Below are positions 52,715-60,471 of a DNA stretch of 64,000 bases, in pieces (the stretch's first letter is position 1; every line of letters begins with the position of its first letter). The stretch spans positions 2,790,001 to 2,854,000 of the forward strand of contig NZ_CP170485.1 of assembly GCF_052055585.1 (NCBI RefSeq). Direction: 5' to 3'. Below the pieces are notes generated by a model. That model saw nothing but the letters and a program-made list of their open reading frames with translations. It did no database searches and had not been told where the DNA came from. The translations under genes were made by a program, and so were the position numbers. The DNA is from Oceanicaulis sp052055585. Its GTDB lineage: Bacteria > Pseudomonadota > Alphaproteobacteria > Caulobacterales > Maricaulaceae.

Positions 52715-53545
52715 ATGAAACGGGCACTGATCTATCTGATGACAACCGCAATGTTGCCGGCGGGCTGCGCCACCGCGCCTCAGGAACGCCCGATCGCCTT
52801 TGTCGACCCACCCGCCTATCGCCAGTGCCCGGCCGAGAGCGCCGTGGACTGGCCCTTCTCGCTAAGCTGGGTGGAGGAGCGCGGCTTTGCAGACGACTTC
52901 CCCGCCTATCCGGGATGGTCAGACCGGATAGCGCTCAGCGGTGACGATGTCCTGGTCCGCTTCCATGCCAGCGCCAATATTCATGTGGGCGCTGCGAGAT
53001 GGGTCCGCGCCCGGCGCACGGATGGCCAGTGGACGGTTCAGACCGCCACAAGCCCCAATTCTGCAATGCCGCCCCCGCCGCCGCCTCACCCACCTCCATA
53101 CACACAGGTCGCGCATCAGTGCCACGGCCTGCATTTCAAGCTGGAAGGCGTGGCCACCGACGCGCTTGCCGAAGCGCTGGACGCCTTCCTGTCAGACGGA
53201 TGTCGCGCCTATCTGCCGCCCTTCATCCCGGCGCCGCTCTATCTGCATGATGCGAACGGGCGCGGCTGCGAGGACGGGGCGCACTTTGTGCTTCAGGTAG
53301 AGACCGCGTCAGGTGTGGAGCAATACCGCCAGTCCTGCGGCGTGCCCGGCGCCTCGCTCACCCATGTGATGCGAGCTCTGACGCATGAGACCCCGGAGAA
53401 TGCCGAGCGCATGACCGTGCTGCCGCAGGAGATGACGGTCACGATGCGGGACTGGGCGTCGGTCTGGGAGATCGAGCAGGCCTGCCGGGCTGAAGCCGAA
53501 ACGCAGGCGCTAGACATTGATTTCAATGATCCGTTCGAGTGGTGA
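52715..53545 (+). CDS. Hypothetical lipoprotein
   Basis: 276 residues; ATG after GGGGAGACGCG. Lipobox LPAGC with acyl-Cys 18. The body contains eight further Cys, a Trp-rich first third, and a striking proline run with one His (residues 119-128) that probably separates two domains. No known domain was recognised. The 15-bp spacing to the DUF6065 gene suggests co-transcription and a shared envelope role. Gene call is firm from start signal, lipobox and codon use; function unknown. Confidence 0.75.
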   Translation: MKRALIYLMTTAMLPAGCATAPQERPIAFVDPPAYRQCPAESAVDWPFSLSWVEERGFADDFPAYPGWSDRIALSGDDVLVRFHASANIHVGAARWVRARRTDGQWTVQTATSPNSAMPPPPPPHPPPYTQVAHQCHGLHFKLEGVATDALAEALDAFLSDGCRAYLPPFIPAPLYLHDANGRGCEDGAHFVLQVETASGVEQYRQSCGVPGASLTHVMRALTHETPENAERMTVLPQEMTVTMRDWASVWEIEQACRAEAETQALDIDFNDPFEW

Positions 53546-53548
53546 CGC

Positions 53549-54343
53549 CTATTTCCGGATCAGCGGCCACAGTAGTTCCCGCCCGGCGCTGACCGGCTCC
53601 ATGCCCTCAATGCCATAGCTCTCGGGATAGCGGCGGGTGATCCTGGCGGTGCCGAACAGCACGTCCCAGAAGAACAGCAGATTGCCGTAATTGCCCTTGT
53701 AATGGGTGACGCCGTCTTCTTTGTGCAGGCCATGATGGGCGCTATGGGTAGCGGGGGTCGAGATCACCCGCTCCAGCACCCACATCAGCGGTGCGAAGAC
53801 CGGAACCCTGTACAGCGCCTCATCCCAGCGCCAGGACGAATGGGCGCCGAAGATCACCGTCATCTTCACCACCAGATACACCGCATAGACCGGGTAGAAG
53901 CCCAGATGCACAAGCACGGCGGACAGCCACAGCCCCGGCATGAAGAGGTAATAGAACAAATTGTTGCGATAGGCGGTGCGGATCGACAGATAGCCGCCCG
54001 AATGGTGCGCCCGGTGCAGATTGTAGAGCAGAGAGAAGCTGTGGCTGGCGCGATGCCACCAGTACTGGGTCATATCGTCCGCCACGAGGAGCAGGCCGAG
54101 CATCGCCCACCAGGGCAGGAAGGCCAGCGCATCCTTGGAGCCTGGACGCACCGCCTCGACCAGCACAGGCGCCACCGCGAATATCAGCGGCACGGTGATG
54201 AGCACGATGGTCAGTGAGGACAGCGCCTCAATCACCACATCCCGGCGCGAGCCCTTTTCCCTCTGGAAGAAGCGTCCGGTGACGGCTTCAAGCAGGATGA
54301 AGCCCGCAAAGATGGCCGGGACCAGAATTTTCTCATTGATCAT
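53549..54343 (-). CDS. Sterol desaturase / fatty-acid hydroxylase-family membrane enzyme
   Basis: 264 residues with four to five membrane helices. The di-iron histidine boxes are present: YWWHRASHSF (HxxxH), LHRAHHSGG (HxxHH) and THSAHHGLH (HxxHH-like). The family inserts oxygen or a double bond into lipids; a bacterial sterol, hopanoid, carotenoid or acyl chain could be the substrate. ATG with GGGAGG upstream. Divergent from a LysR gene with a palindrome in the shared promoter, so it is probably regulated by it. Confidence 0.9.
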   Translation of the reverse strand: MINEKILVPAIFAGFILLEAVTGRFFQREKGSRRDVVIEALSSLTIVLITVPLIFAVAPVLVEAVRPGSKDALAFLPWWAMLGLLLVADDMTQYWWHRASHSFSLLYNLHRAHHSGGYLSIRTAYRNNLFYYLFMPGLWLSAVLVHLGFYPVYAVYLVVKMTVIFGAHSSWRWDEALYRVPVFAPLMWVLERVISTPATHSAHHGLHKEDGVTHYKGNYGNLLFFWDVLFGTARITRRYPESYGIEGMEPVSAGRELLWPLIRK

Positions 54344-54412
54344 GGCGGTCGCCTCCCGATCCCAGACTGGGTGAGACTTGCCATAACCTCCAATACAAGT
54401 TTTCTATGATGG

Positions 54413-54429
54413 CATAACTTCTGATTATG
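54413..54429. promoter_or_regulatory. Candidate LysR operator upstream of the sterol desaturase-like gene
   Basis: CATAA-N7-TTATG, a perfect 5-bp inverted repeat of the T-N11-A LysR type, lies six bases before the LysR ATG in the 92-bp divergent gap. The same CATAAC string recurs at 54382-54387, a likely second half-site nearer the desaturase promoter. The gap is AT-rich compared with its flanks. Confidence 0.5.
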
Positions 54430-54435
54430 TAAGTC

Positions 54436-55305
54436 ATGCTCTCGCTTCGTACGGCCCGCCTGTTTGTAACCGCTGCTGACGCCGGCACGCTGACCGCCGC
54501 CGCCGAGCGCCTGCATGTCAGCCAGCCCGCCGCCACCAAGTCTCTGGCGCAGCTTGAAGACAGTCTGGGCGGGGCGCTGTTTGAGCGCCCCGGGCGCAAG
54601 CTGGTGCTGACGGCATTGGGAGACGCGCTTCTGCCGCGCGCCCGGGCCCTGATCCAGCAGGCCGAGGATTTGAAGCTGGAGGCGCAGCGTTGGCGCACGG
54701 GTGAGGATGGCGTGCTGAGTGTTGGCGCCGGGCCCAGCCTCACCTATCGGCTCCTGCCCGAGGCTGTGGCGCGCTTTTACCGTTCGGGACGCACGGTCCA
54801 GCTGACCATTCGGGCGGGCGCGGCAGACGCGCTCGTCGACGATGTGCGTCGCGGCGCGCTGGATCTGGTCGCCGCCGATATGGGCGAGGCCGAGCACGAC
54901 CCATCCCTGAAGATCCACCCTCTGCCCGAGGAAGGCGTGGCGGCGCTGGTGCGTCCCGGCCACCCGGCCCTGCAAGGCGCTGCGCCGGACCTGTTTCCCC
55001 TGGCCACCGCCACCCCGCCAGACCGACTGACGCGTGAGCCCTTGCCCTGGGGCGCAGAGCGCCCGGGTCTCGTCTGTGATGATTTCACGGTTCTGGCGCT
55101 GGCCTGCGCCGCCTCCGATCACATCCTGGCGGCGCCGGAATCGGTGATGGACCGCCTGATGGCCGAGCATGGCCTGCTTGCGCTCTCGAACGCGCCTCAG
55201 GCTCTCAGGCTGCGCCCGGCGCTGATCTATCGCGCCAACGCGCCGCAAAGCGCGGCGCGCGATCAGTTGTTTGCGTGTTTCGAGGCGGCGGCCCGCTCAG
55301 GCTAG
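54436..55305 (+). CDS. LysR-family transcriptional regulator
   Basis: 289 residues. The helix-turn-helix is LTAAAERLHVSQPAATKSLAQLEDSLGGALFERPG (about residues 18-52). The effector domain has GEDGVLSVGAGPSLTYRLLP. The ATG lies just after the palindrome. Divergent from the sterol desaturase-like gene, its probable target. The 3' end overlaps the IalB-like gene by four bases in convergent orientation. Confidence 0.93.
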   Translation: MLSLRTARLFVTAADAGTLTAAAERLHVSQPAATKSLAQLEDSLGGALFERPGRKLVLTALGDALLPRARALIQQAEDLKLEAQRWRTGEDGVLSVGAGPSLTYRLLPEAVARFYRSGRTVQLTIRAGAADALVDDVRRGALDLVAADMGEAEHDPSLKIHPLPEEGVAALVRPGHPALQGAAPDLFPLATATPPDRLTREPLPWGAERPGLVCDDFTVLALACAASDHILAAPESVMDRLMAEHGLLALSNAPQALRLRPALIYRANAPQSAARDQLFACFEAAARSG

Positions 55306-55811
55306 TCGCAGAGATCGTCCACCTGCTCGAGCGCGGCGGTCACGCCCAGAAGCGAGAAGGTGTAGGCGGTCGCCGTGCCGCGATTGCTGGTCGCTTCAAC
55401 CCGCATGTCCGAGCCGCGACGCATGACGCGCACCAGCTGGGATTCCTCGCTCGTCTCTTCCAGAAAGCCTTCCTGCTCGGACACGAACATCTGGAAACGA
55501 TCCGATCCGACCCGTACGCGAGGCGGGCTGTCAGGGCGCAAGGGATAGCCCGCCAGGAAGCTGGGCTGGGCGTCAGCTGCGCCATTGGCCCAGCTCGCCA
55601 CCAGAAAGAACACATCGCCATGATCCACATTGCTCGGCAGCGCTTCCTGCGGTCGGCTCAGCGCATAACAGACCTTGCTGTCACCCGTCCCGCGCGTGAA
55701 GACGCGCCAGTCGCGGTGCGCGCCCTGAAATTCAGGCTCGGACGTTTCCTGCGCCAGGGCAGGCGTCAGGCTCGTCAGGGTCAGACACAGGCTGGCAATA
55801 AGCACGCGCAT
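55302..55811 (-). CDS. Invasion-associated locus B (IalB)-like secreted protein
   Basis: 169 residues with a signal peptide (about 1-21, ending ALAQ). The body follows the IalB pattern: DWRVFTRGTGDSKVCYALSRP, GDVFFLVASWANG and the C-terminal AALEQVDDLC. Two Cys residues (in KVCYA and DDLC) probably form a disulfide. IalB proteins are widespread periplasmic proteins in alphaproteobacteria; a role in invasion is known only for Bartonella, and their general function is unclear. Single gene. Confidence 0.85.
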   Translation of the reverse strand: MRVLIASLCLTLTSLTPALAQETSEPEFQGAHRDWRVFTRGTGDSKVCYALSRPQEALPSNVDHGDVFFLVASWANGAADAQPSFLAGYPLRPDSPPRVRVGSDRFQMFVSEQEGFLEETSEESQLVRVMRRGSDMRVEATSNRGTATAYTFSLLGVTAALEQVDDLCD

Positions 55812-55977
55812 GGCGAATTTCCATTCAGGTTAAGCGGTTTGACGCTGGCAGATCAGCTGGCGCCGATCCTCATCCCTGTTTAAAGCGGTCTCAGGCGGCG
55901 GTTTCAAGGCAGGATCTGGCTTGATCGTCATGTGCGTGAATGTGAGAGTGATCTGCAGAGAGCTTCAAGGGTGAAAC

Positions 55978-56559
55978 TTGCCTGACGCCCCCTTTACTTC
56001 CGGAGCGACACCGGACCGCACGACCCTGAATTCGCTGGTTCTGGAAACCGCCAAGCGGGACCGGCAGGCGTTTGCGGCGCTGTTCAATTTCTATGCGCCC
56101 CGGGTGAAGGCCTATCTGTTGCGGCTCAACGCCCACGACAGCCTCGCCGAAGAACTGACCCAGGAAATCATGCTGACCGTCTGGCGCAAGGCCAGCCAGT
56201 TTGATCCCGATCAGGCCTCCGCCTCCACCTGGATCTTCCGCATTGCCCGCAACCGGCGCATCGACGCGGCGCGGCAAGCCAACAAGCCTGCGCTTGATGG
56301 CGAGGATCCCAGCCTGCGCCCGCCGGACATCCAGCCGCCGGATGATGCGGTTCACGCCAGTGATCGCGATGATCGTGTGCGCGCCGCCATGCAGGATTTG
56401 CCAGAGGAACAGGTGGCGCTGTTGCGCCTCGCCTTTTTTGACGGCCTGTCCCATCGCGACATCGCCGATCAGCTCGGCATGCCGCTGGGCACGGTGAAGT
56501 CCAGGCTCAGGCTGGCCTTCGACAAACTCAGGCGGGTGCTCGATTCAGACACCCTGTAA
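55978..56559 (+). CDS. ECF sigma factor, RpoE/EcfE (ECF11)-like
   Basis: 193 residues from TTG 55978, the only start in frame ahead of region 2; AAGGGTG precedes it. Region 2 is LAEELTQEIMLTVWRKASQF with TWIFRIARNRRIDAAR. Region 4 is LPEEQVALLRLAFFDGLSHRDIADQLGMPLGTVKSRLRLAFDKL. It pairs with the ChrR-like gene 102 bp downstream. In Rhodobacter such a sigma factor drives the singlet-oxygen response. A 166-bp upstream gap shows no sure -35/-10 match to that family's promoters. Confidence 0.92.
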   Translation: MPDAPFTSGATPDRTTLNSLVLETAKRDRQAFAALFNFYAPRVKAYLLRLNAHDSLAEELTQEIMLTVWRKASQFDPDQASASTWIFRIARNRRIDAARQANKPALDGEDPSLRPPDIQPPDDAVHASDRDDRVRAAMQDLPEEQVALLRLAFFDGLSHRDIADQLGMPLGTVKSRLRLAFDKLRRVLDSDTL

Positions 56560-56661
56560 GCAAAACTGAACGCTTCTGAAGAAAAATGGCCCGCAGACTT
56601 GATATCCGCTCCATGAGATCAATATCCGCGACGCTGAAGCAGACGACGACTTGAAACGACC

Positions 56662-57360
56662 ATGACGAACCATCCGCTGGGTGACGAAATCTACTCCGCT
56701 TACGCTTCGGGCGCCCTATCGGCCCCGATGCGCTTGCTGCTGGATGCGCAAGCTGCCGTGAATGCTGACGTGGCGCAGGCGCGTGACGCCGTTGAAGCCA
56801 TGGCCGGCGTGCTGCTGGAGCGCGAAACCCCGGCCTCTATGATGCCGGACGCACTCTCCACCCTGTTTGACGTCATCGACAGCGAGGAAGCGGGTCTGGG
56901 TGAAGCAGGTCCGGCCCGGTTTGACGCCAAGGCGGGGTCGGAACGCTCTCGCTCCGCCGCCCACAAGGCCGGTCAGGCGATCGAGGAATTGCTGGCCCTG
57001 CCCGATCCCGTGCGCGATCTGGCGCTTGAAAAGGGCGGCTGGTCCTTCGCCGGTCCCGGCGTGCGCACCATGGCGCTGATGGATGAGGATGGCGCGAAAG
57101 CCGAACTGATCCGCATCGAGCCGGGTCGCGGCGTGCCCCATCACGGCCATGACTGCACGGAATTCACCCTGGTGCTGACCGGCGGCTTCTCTGATGGCCG
57201 CGCCAGCTATGGCCCCGGCGAAGTGTGCATGGCCAATCCCGATACGATCCACAAACCCGTCGCCGACGAGGGCGAGGTCTGCATCGTTCTCGCCGTCACC
57301 GACGGCCCCCTCGCCTTCACGGGCGCCCTGGGCTGGATCCAGCGCGCGCTGAGCCGGTAA
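56662..57360 (+). CDS. ChrR-like cupin anti-sigma factor with degenerate zinc site
   Basis: 232 residues; starts MTNHPLGDEIYSAYASGAL as ChrR proteins do. The N-terminal domain normally binds zinc through one His plus HxxxCxxC and holds the sigma factor. Here the His4 region is kept, but the later ligands align to Gln30, Asn34 and Val37. The C-terminal cupin keeps His161, His163, Glu167 and His197, with the same spacing as the four Rhodobacter ChrR ligands. It probably still senses oxidants through the cupin and binds the sigma factor without zinc. An ATATCCGC direct repeat (20-bp period, 56602-56629) lies in the gap before it. Confidence 0.85.
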   Translation: MTNHPLGDEIYSAYASGALSAPMRLLLDAQAAVNADVAQARDAVEAMAGVLLERETPASMMPDALSTLFDVIDSEEAGLGEAGPARFDAKAGSERSRSAAHKAGQAIEELLALPDPVRDLALEKGGWSFAGPGVRTMALMDEDGAKAELIRIEPGRGVPHHGHDCTEFTLVLTGGFSDGRASYGPGEVCMANPDTIHKPVADEGEVCIVLAVTDGPLAFTGALGWIQRALSR

Positions 57361-57418
57361 CGCCCCCTGCGGCGCCGCGCCGCTTTCAATCGGCTCGGGC
57401 GTCGTTATCTTGTGCCCT

Positions 57419-58690
57419 ATGAGCAAACCGATCTTTTCTGGCGATGTGGTGATTTCCGGCGGCGGGCTCGCCGGTCTCACCCTGGCGCTGGCCCTGCACA
57501 AAGCCGGGCTGGCTGTGGCTGTCGTGGACGCGATGGAGCTGTCTGATCAGGTCACGCCTGAGCATGACGGTCGCTCCTCGGCGCTGGCCTACACCTCCAT
57601 GCGCATGCTCGATGCCGTCGGCGCGGGGCAATATCTGCGCCCGCATGTGCAGCCGATTGAAGACATTCTGGTGGTCGATGGCCGCCCCTATGACGGGCTC
57701 AAGCCCGGCGGGCCGGGCCATGACCAGCTGCATTTTGATCGCCGGGAAATCTCGCCCGAGGATGATGGCGAGGCGCTGGGATACATGGCCGAGAACCGCT
57801 GGACGCGGGTGGCGCTCGCAAAAGCTGCTGACGAAGCGGGCCTGACGGTGTTCGCGCCCGAACGCGCCAGCCATATGGAAACCGACACGACGCCGGGCAG
57901 GAACCGTCTGGTGCTCGCCAGCGGCAAGGTGCTGGAAGCGCCGCTGATTGTCGCCTGCGAGGGTCGCCAGTCGGGTTTGCGCCGCCAGGCGGGCGTGCGC
58001 ACCTATGACCATGCCTATGGCCAGAAAGCCGTGGTGCTGACTGTCGAGCACGAGTTCAGCCATGAGGGCGTGGCGTATGAGTTCTTCATGCCCACAGGCC
58101 CATTCGCCATCCTGCCTTTGCCCGGCAATCGTTCCAGCCTTGTCTGGTGCGAGAAGCCCAAGGCGGCGGATGCCCTCAAAGACATGGACGACGAAGGCTT
58201 CCAGGAGGCGCTGGAAGCGCGCTTTGGTGATTTCCTCGGTTGGGTGAAGCCGGTCAGCCCGCGCTGGACCTACCCGCTGACGCTGAAATTCTCCGAACGC
58301 TTCACTGATGAGCGGCTGGCGCTGGTGGGTGACGCCGCGCGCGGCATTCACCCCATCGCCGGACAGGGCTTCAATCTGGGGGTCCGCGATGCGGCGGTGC
58401 TGGCCGATGTGCTGGTGGACACCAAGCGCGCCGGGCTTGATCTGGGCGCCCCGGCCACCTTGCAACGCTATGAGCGCTGGCGGCGGACCGATTCCGTCGC
58501 CGTGGGGCTGGGCTCGCACCTGTTCACGCTGCTCTTTTCAAACGATCACAGCCTGATCCGCACCGCGCGCGGTCTGGGACTGTCGATCGTCGATCAGATC
58601 CCGGTCGCCCGGCGCTTCTTCATGCGCACGGCGGGCGGTGAAGTGGGTGATCTGCCGGCGCTTTTGCGCGGGGACAGCCTGCATCTTTAG
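57419..58690 (+). CDS. UbiH/UbiF/Coq6-family FAD-dependent hydroxylase
   Basis: 423 residues from ATG 57419 (MSKPIFSGDVVISGGGLAG). FAD-binding GGGLAGLTLALAL (about 13-25), the DGRSSALAYTSMRML motif and GDAARGIHPIAGQGFNLGVRDAAVLAD (FAD-ribityl contact near residue 305) identify a flavin monooxygenase that hydroxylates the ubiquinone ring. Which ring position is modified cannot be fixed from sequence, so no symbol is given. No strong ribosome-binding site is seen. Flanked by the ChrR-like gene and a convergent methyltransferase. Confidence 0.88.
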   Translation: MSKPIFSGDVVISGGGLAGLTLALALHKAGLAVAVVDAMELSDQVTPEHDGRSSALAYTSMRMLDAVGAGQYLRPHVQPIEDILVVDGRPYDGLKPGGPGHDQLHFDRREISPEDDGEALGYMAENRWTRVALAKAADEAGLTVFAPERASHMETDTTPGRNRLVLASGKVLEAPLIVACEGRQSGLRRQAGVRTYDHAYGQKAVVLTVEHEFSHEGVAYEFFMPTGPFAILPLPGNRSSLVWCEKPKAADALKDMDDEGFQEALEARFGDFLGWVKPVSPRWTYPLTLKFSERFTDERLALVGDAARGIHPIAGQGFNLGVRDAAVLADVLVDTKRAGLDLGAPATLQRYERWRRTDSVAVGLGSHLFTLLFSNDHSLIRTARGLGLSIVDQIPVARRFFMRTAGGEVGDLPALLRGDSLHL

Positions 58691-58710
58691 GAATTGAAGG
58701 CGTCAGAGCC

Positions 58711-59232
58711 TCAGGTGCGCTTCTTGGGCGCGCCCCAGATATGCTGCTTGTCTTCCAGCGGGCCGCCCGGCATCACCGGGCGCTCGGGATAGCCCCCAAG
58801 GCACAGCGTGCGGTCATACAGCGCGATGGCGGCGGCGACCGACAGGTTCACGCAGAATTTCGTGGGAATCTTCACCACATGCGAGCAGCGCTCGAGCATG
58901 GCCGGGCTGAGATCGCCGCGCTCCTTGCCCAGCACATAGGCCGCCATGCGCGGATGCCGAAAGCTCGGCAATTCCACCGCATCATCGGTCAGCTCCACCC
59001 CGACGATCTGGCAGCCGCGCGGCAACAGCATGTCGTCCACACTCTCCCAGTCATAATAGGGCAGGTTCTCGGTGGTCTTGGCGGTGTCGGTCTGGAACAT
59101 CTCGCGCGCGCGATTGGCCGCGCCCACGGTGAACACGAAGCTGCCGCCAAAGGCGTGCGCCGTGCGCATGACCGCGCCCAGATTGCGCGCCTTGGAAATC
59201 CCTTCGACGCCGACTGCGAAATAACCTCTCAT
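58711..59232 (-). CDS. SpoU/TrmH-family RNA 2'-O-methyltransferase
   Basis: 173 residues from ATG 59232 (MRGYFAVGVEGISKARNLG); the upstream extension in frame looks non-coding. The SPOUT motifs are all present: KARNLGAVMRTAHAFGG, YVLGKERGDLSPAM and IPTKFCVNLSVAAAIALYDR, including the knot that binds SAM. It lacks an N-terminal extension, so it is a small TrmH-type enzyme. The RNA target is unknown. Stop is 20 bp from the convergent UbiH-family gene. Confidence 0.9.
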   Translation of the reverse strand: MRGYFAVGVEGISKARNLGAVMRTAHAFGGSFVFTVGAANRAREMFQTDTAKTTENLPYYDWESVDDMLLPRGCQIVGVELTDDAVELPSFRHPRMAAYVLGKERGDLSPAMLERCSHVVKIPTKFCVNLSVAAAIALYDRTLCLGGYPERPVMPGGPLEDKQHIWGAPKKRT

Positions 59233-59340
59233 GGATTTGCGTTTAGCCGCGCCCGCCGTTTGTGGCAAACCGCCAAGCGCAGACGAAAACGCCCCCTGCA
59301 AGGCAGAGGGCGTCTTGCGTCATCCAGTCAGGATTGAAGG

Positions 59341-59586
59341 CTAGTGCACGCTCACCGGCTCGGCGCCATGGTCGCGCGCGGCGGCGAACGCCGCTTCCCG
59401 GTCAGAGAACACCGCCATGCGCTGACCGTTCTCGTCATGAATGGCGTACAGCGTCGCATCGGAATCAAGTTTGACCCCGGCGCTCGCCGCCTGATCCATG
59501 ATCTCGGCCGCGTCGATGGTGCGCACATACACCGTCGGCGTCGTGTCCAGCATCAGTTCGGTTTCGGTATCCATCCAACGCCCCAT
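59341..59586 (-). CDS. DUF1150-family small protein
   Basis: 81 residues from ATG 59586, or 77 from ATG 59574. The pattern VYVRTIDAAE, then TLYAIHDENGQRMAVFSDRE, AFAAARDH and the C-terminal EPVSVH fits DUF1150, a family found in alphaproteobacteria, often beside small heat-shock protein genes. No Hsp20 gene is next to it here. Cytosolic, function unknown. Confidence 0.85.
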   Translation of the reverse strand: MGRWMDTETELMLDTTPTVYVRTIDAAEIMDQAASAGVKLDSDATLYAIHDENGQRMAVFSDREAAFAAARDHGAEPVSVH

Positions 59587-59662
59587 GCATTGCTTTGTTA
59601 GACTATCACATGGGTTTTCTTAGCAGAACGTTCAAGGCATGCGCCGGTGTAAACCGGGCAAC

Positions 59663-59699
59663 AAGAAAAAACCCCCGCGCATCAGCGCGAGGGTTTTCT
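59663..59699 (-). terminator. Terminator of tRNA-Ala
   Basis: Immediately after the encoded CCA the minus-strand transcript reads AAGAAAACCCTCGCGC, a TGAT loop, then GCGCGGGGG followed by TTTTTTCTT. The stem has one mismatch and a strong U-run, so it is a good intrinsic terminator for the tRNA gene. Confidence 0.85.
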
Positions 59700-59775
<76 letters not shown>

Positions 59776-59898
59776 GAAACTTTTGCGAGCGGCGAGATTG
59801 GGGCCCCGCCGTTTCGAGAGCGCGGAAACTAGCCGCGCGTTTGAGAGCAATCAAGCCTGTTTTTCAGCACCCGTCGCCCCCAATGACAGCGATCCGGA

Positions 59899-60354
59899 TC
59901 AGACGTCGTCCTCGTCGTCGTCCAGCGCGATGTCATCGTCCAGATCATCGTCGTCATCGTCGAGCAGGACGCTGTCATCGTCATCATCGTCGAGATCGGA
60001 TTCGTCATCGGAGAAACCGTCCAGATCGTCATCGGCCGGCGCAGAGCGCTTGGCGACGGGCGCTTCGTCCTCGTCGTCATCATCGCCCAGATCGATGGGC
60101 TCCTCGTCCAGCTCCGGCGCGTCGTCGTCCTCGTTTTCGTCCTCGTCGGACTCGTCCTCGGCTTCAGCGTCCGTATCCTCGTCCGCTTCCTTCTCAGGCT
60201 TGGGCGCCTTTGTGGGAACGATGACTTCCTCGAAATACGACAGGGGGTATTCCATGCCGGTGAACGGGGACACGATCGGGTCCTTGTTCAGGTCATAGAA
60301 CTTCTTGCCGGTTTCCGGGCAAACGCGCTTGGTCCCAAGTTCAGCTTTCGCCAC
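59899..60354 (-). CDS. FYDLN-acid family protein (TIGR02300-like)
   Basis: 151 residues from GTG 60354 (VAKAELGTKRVCPETGKKF), preceded by AAAGGATATGGACTC; the longer upstream frame runs through the aroA leader and is not used. The N-terminal third has the family signature KRVCPETGKKFYDLNKDPIV, with a single Cys remaining from a zinc-ribbon-like fold. The rest is a very acidic tail of Asp/Glu runs (about residues 65-151). TIGR02300 proteins occur in alphaproteobacteria; their role is unknown. The gene is divergent from aroA with 117 bp between. Confidence 0.9.
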   Translation of the reverse strand: MAKAELGTKRVCPETGKKFYDLNKDPIVSPFTGMEYPLSYFEEVIVPTKAPKPEKEADEDTDAEAEDESDEDENEDDDAPELDEEPIDLGDDDDEDEAPVAKRSAPADDDLDGFSDDESDLDDDDDDSVLLDDDDDDLDDDIALDDDEDDV

Positions 60355-60471
60355 GAGTCCATATCCTTTCACACCGAAGGGCGATAAATCGGCGCGCCAG
60401 TTGCCATGTTCTGGCGCGGCTGTCAAAACCCGATTGAAGCCTTCTGTCATCTGCCGTTCCGCGGAGCCCGC

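Noticed and set aside
59917..60140. GATGAT/GTCGTC-like repeats resembling a tandem repeat or CRISPR-like array
   Set aside because: The repeats are Asp/Glu codons of the acidic tail of the FYDLN protein. There are no spacers of fixed size and no cas genes.
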